Shown here in pieces: positions 5,298 to 7,124 of a stretch of DNA of 7,124 nucleotides. Origin of the DNA: Sulfurimonadaceae bacterium (lineage in GTDB: Bacteria > Campylobacterota > Campylobacteria > Campylobacterales > Sulfurimonadaceae). The notes beneath the pieces were generated by a model that was not told where the DNA came from, searched no databases, and worked only from the letters and a program-made list of their open reading frames with translations. The position numbers were made by a program, and so were the translations under genes. The stretch covers positions 1-7,124 of the forward strand of contig JAPHSI010000055.1 in the NCBI GenBank assembly GCA_026193155.1, read 5' to 3'. Position 1 is the stretch's first letter; each line of letters opens with the position of its first letter.

Positions 5298-6578
5298 ATG
5301 GCAGGTTTAAAAGACTTAAAAGGACAAGGACACGCTCCAACGCTGTTTATGGCCTTTTTATATTTTGATATGAGTTTTATGGTTTGGACGATGCTAGGTC
5401 CGTTAAGTACTGAAATATCTGAAGCTTTAGCACTAGGAGGTCATATTATGACTGCCGGTGAAAAGGCGACTCTTCTTTCACTTCCGATTTTATCAGGTGC
5501 ACTGTTACGTATACTACTTGGATTTGGTGTAGATAAATTAGGTGCAAAACTTACCGCTTTAATGGCACAGTCAGTTGTAATCGCAGCACTACTGACTGCA
5601 TTTTTTCAGGGTAATCATATTACATATAATACCTTGCTATTAGTAGCTCTTGGTCTTGGATTTGCAGGAGCTTCGTTTGCAGTAGCACTTCCACAGGCAG
5701 GTCAATGGTATCCTCCTAAACTTCAAGGTGTAGTTCTTGGAATTGCGGGTGCGGGTAATATAGGTGTTGTAATTGACTTCTTATTTGCACCTAAAATTGC
5801 AGAACTTTGGGGATGGGAATCTGTTTTTGGAGTAGGTGCTGCTATGGCAATTGTTGTATTAATTGCGTATGCATTTTTAGCTAAAAATGCTCCGGAATCT
5901 GTATATAAAGCTAATCCTAAAAAAGTCAAAGACTATATAAAACTTTTAAAAGATAAAGACACATGGTGGTTTAACCTTTTTTATGCAGTTAGTTTTGGTG
6001 GTTTTGTAGGTTTTGCCGGATATATGAAAGTATACCTTATGAATACCTACCAAGCTGATATGAGTGCATTTGGTTTAGATATCCTTGATGAGAGTAACGT
6101 AAAAGTTATTGCCGGATATTTTGGTGCACTATGTATATTTGCAGGTGCAGTTCTTCGCCCTGTAGGTGGAGCTATCGCAGATAAACTAGGTGGTATCAAA
6201 TCTTTATATATGTTTTTTGGAATAGTTACTCTTTTAGCTGTTTTAAATGCATCTATGACACTACCGTTTGGTGCTGCTATATTTGTACTGTTTTTAATTA
6301 TGGCTAACCTTGGTATGGCAAATGGTGCAGTTTTTCAACTCGTACCTCAAAGATTTGGTAAAGATATCGGGATAATGACAGGTATTATCGGTGCTGCAGG
6401 TGGTCTAGGCGGTACAGCACTTATTAAAACTCTAGGTTGGAGTAAGGGTGCGTTTGACGGCTATGCCGCAGGTTTTATGATATTTGCTGCAGTTGTTTTA
6501 ATAGCCCTTACTGGAATCTCACTGGTTAAAACTAGATGGCGTACTACTTGGGGTGTAACAGCAGGTGGTAGAATATAA
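5298..6578 (+). CDS. narK: NarK-type nitrate/nitrite transporter (MFS)
   Basis: This 426-residue, roughly 12-helix inner-membrane carrier belongs to the nitrate/nitrite porter family of the major facilitator superfamily. Both family signatures are present: a Gly/Ala-rich stretch at about 119-138 ending in QWYP (GFAGASFAVALPQ) and a second at about 336-350 (ANLGMANGAVFQ). The two substrate-binding arginines of the family correspond to Arg71 (GALLRILLGFGVDKLG) and Arg287 (AVLRPVGGAIADKLGG), each next to an MFS loop motif. A basic central loop (about 203-220) separates the halves. Length is normal and no domain is missing. It starts at ATG with AAAAGGA at 5287-5293 upstream. Whether it is a nitrate/nitrite antiporter or a nitrate/proton symporter cannot be told from sequence by eye. 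It shares promoter elements with the NO-reductase operon. A nitrate transporter is needed here because the linked molybdoenzyme appears cytoplasmic. Confidence 0.93.
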   Translation: MAGLKDLKGQGHAPTLFMAFLYFDMSFMVWTMLGPLSTEISEALALGGHIMTAGEKATLLSLPILSGALLRILLGFGVDKLGAKLTALMAQSVVIAALLTAFFQGNHITYNTLLLVALGLGFAGASFAVALPQAGQWYPPKLQGVVLGIAGAGNIGVVIDFLFAPKIAELWGWESVFGVGAAMAIVVLIAYAFLAKNAPESVYKANPKKVKDYIKLLKDKDTWWFNLFYAVSFGGFVGFAGYMKVYLMNTYQADMSAFGLDILDESNVKVIAGYFGALCIFAGAVLRPVGGAIADKLGGIKSLYMFFGIVTLLAVLNASMTLPFGAAIFVLFLIMANLGMANGAVFQLVPQRFGKDIGIMTGIIGAAGGLGGTALIKTLGWSKGAFDGYAAGFMIFAAVVLIALTGISLVKTRWRTTWGVTAGGRI

Positions 6579-6580
6579 AC

Positions 6581-6608
6581 ACTAAACACCTTAGTATTTA
6601 AGTTTAGT
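6581..6608 (+). terminator. Weak stem-loop after narK, possible terminator
   Basis: ACTAAAC (6581-6587) and GTTTAGT (6602-6608) are perfect 7-base arms around a 14-base loop, starting 2 bases after the narK stop. The stem is AT-rich and is not followed by a clean run of T, so it is a poor intrinsic terminator and may be chance. Confidence 0.3.
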
Positions 6609-6612
6609 AATA

Positions 6613-6618
6613 TATAAT
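6613..6618 (+). promoter_or_regulatory. Candidate -10 box for the polysaccharide deacetylase gene
   Basis: TATAAT located 29 bases before the ATG at 6648. The expected start is near 6625, inside a 16-base perfect palindrome (6618-6633). There is no clear -35 and none of the 30-base element seen at the two upstream promoters, so this gene is probably regulated separately. Confidence 0.4.
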
Positions 6619-6633
6619 TTGAAAATTTTCAAA
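6618..6633. promoter_or_regulatory. 16-base perfect palindrome TTTGAAAATTTTCAAA
   Basis: Fully self-complementary, centred between 6625 and 6626, overlapping the end of a TATAAT and the predicted start of transcription. It could be an operator for the deacetylase gene. AT-rich palindromes are common by chance in this genome type, so confidence is limited. Confidence 0.35.
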
Positions 6634-6647
6634 ATTTCGGAGTATTT

Positions 6648-7124
6648 ATGAGTTTAAAAACTATACTTTATATACTAATATTTTTTATAACATCATCCAT
6701 ACCCGCACAAAGTGCGGTTGTGTTGATGTATCATCGTTTTGATGAACAAAAATACCCTTCTACAAATATAACTATGGAACAATTTAAGTTTCAACTAGAG
6801 TATCTTGAACAAAATTCTTATAATGTTTGGCATCTATCAAAGATAGTAAAATATCTACAAGATAAAAAAACACTTCCTCCAAAAACGGTTGCTTTAACAA
6901 TAGACGATGCATACCTTAGTGTTTTTACAAAAGCATATCCACTCTTAAAGCAAAAAAACTTCCCGTTTACTGTTATGATAAATACAGACCAAGTAGATAA
7001 AAATTTCAGTAGTTATATGTCATGGAATCAACTTCGAATACTTAGCAAAAATGGCGCAGAATTTGCAAATCATTCATGTAGCCATGATTCTTTTATACCT
7101 TTAAAAAATGAAACAAATGAAGAA
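6648..7124 (+). CDS. Exported polysaccharide deacetylase (NodB fold), N-terminal part (cut by right edge)
   Basis: The first 159 codons of a carbohydrate esterase family 4 type protein, which removes acetyl groups from N-acetylated sugars in an exopolysaccharide or peptidoglycan. Residues 1-23 form a signal peptide (Lys4, a hydrophobic core, then a polar PAQSA end), so it acts outside the cytoplasm or anchored to the membrane. The mature part opens with VVLMYHRF, common to the PgaB/IcaB-like branch. The catalytic Asp and metal-binding Asp are in TIDDA (Asp86, Asp87), and the metal-binding HxxxH motif is HSCSH (His142, His146). The start ATG has CGGAG at 6638-6642. The C-terminal motifs lie outside the window, so the substrate is unknown. 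There is no visible link to the nitrate genes apart from position. Confidence 0.87.
   Translation, partial: MSLKTILYILIFFITSSIPAQSAVVLMYHRFDEQKYPSTNITMEQFKFQLEYLEQNSYNVWHLSKIVKYLQDKKTLPPKTVALTIDDAYLSVFTKAYPLLKQKNFPFTVMINTDQVDKNFSSYMSWNQLRILSKNGAEFANHSCSHDSFIPLKNETNEE

Noticed and set aside
5723..5929. Minus-strand open frame within narK
   Set aside because: It is opposite well-conserved NarK sequence and its Ala/Thr/Pro-rich product is typical of an antisense shadow.
1..7124. CRISPR arrays, tRNA or rRNA genes, insertion sequences, riboswitches
   Set aside because: No spaced repeat array, cloverleaf-like sequence, transposase or known aptamer pattern was seen on either strand.

Overview
The window looks like part of a denitrification or nitrate-respiration locus from an AT-rich member of the Campylobacterota (the Sulfurimonas/Arcobacter/Sulfurospirillum type). 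I infer this from the low GC content, the A/T-rich codon use, very tight gene packing, promoters with a clear TATAAT but no TTGACA-like -35, and the gene families present. The genus cannot be settled from the sequence alone.

Layout. On the minus strand, positions 2145 to 1 hold a two-gene operon. A fused four-cluster iron-sulfur/DmsC-type membrane protein (2145-562) is followed after 4 bases by the N-terminal third of a molybdopterin nitrate-reductase-type catalytic subunit (557-1), which runs off the left edge. A 172-base divergent control region (2146-2317) separates this from a plus-strand operon of three overlapping genes. These are a cupredoxin-fold subunit II without its CuA ligands (2318-2926), a heme-copper oxidase superfamily subunit I with an Asp in place of a CuB histidine (2923-4572), and a small two-helix membrane protein of unknown function (4572-5168). 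A 129-base intergenic region (5169-5297) leads to a NarK-type nitrate/nitrite MFS transporter (5298-6578). After a 69-base gap comes the 5' part of an exported polysaccharide deacetylase (6648 to the right edge), which appears unrelated to the nitrogen genes.

How it fits together. The inferred pathway is as follows. NarK moves nitrate in and nitrite out. A cytoplasm-facing, quinol-linked molybdoenzyme reduces nitrate. The heme-copper enzyme reduces nitric oxide to N2O, probably with electrons from quinol rather than from cytochrome c through CuA. No nitrite reductase lies in the window. The subunit I/II pair resembles what has been called gNOR, a non-canonical NO reductase family reported in Campylobacterota; the name is from memory and is not proven here.

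The strongest non-coding signal is a duplicated promoter architecture. An identical 30-base element occurs upstream of both the NO-reductase operon and narK. In both places it lies at exactly the same distance from a TATAAT and from a 17-base inverted repeat (CTTAAT-N5-ATTAAG) in the leader. This points to one regulator, or a pair of regulators, controlling both transcription units.
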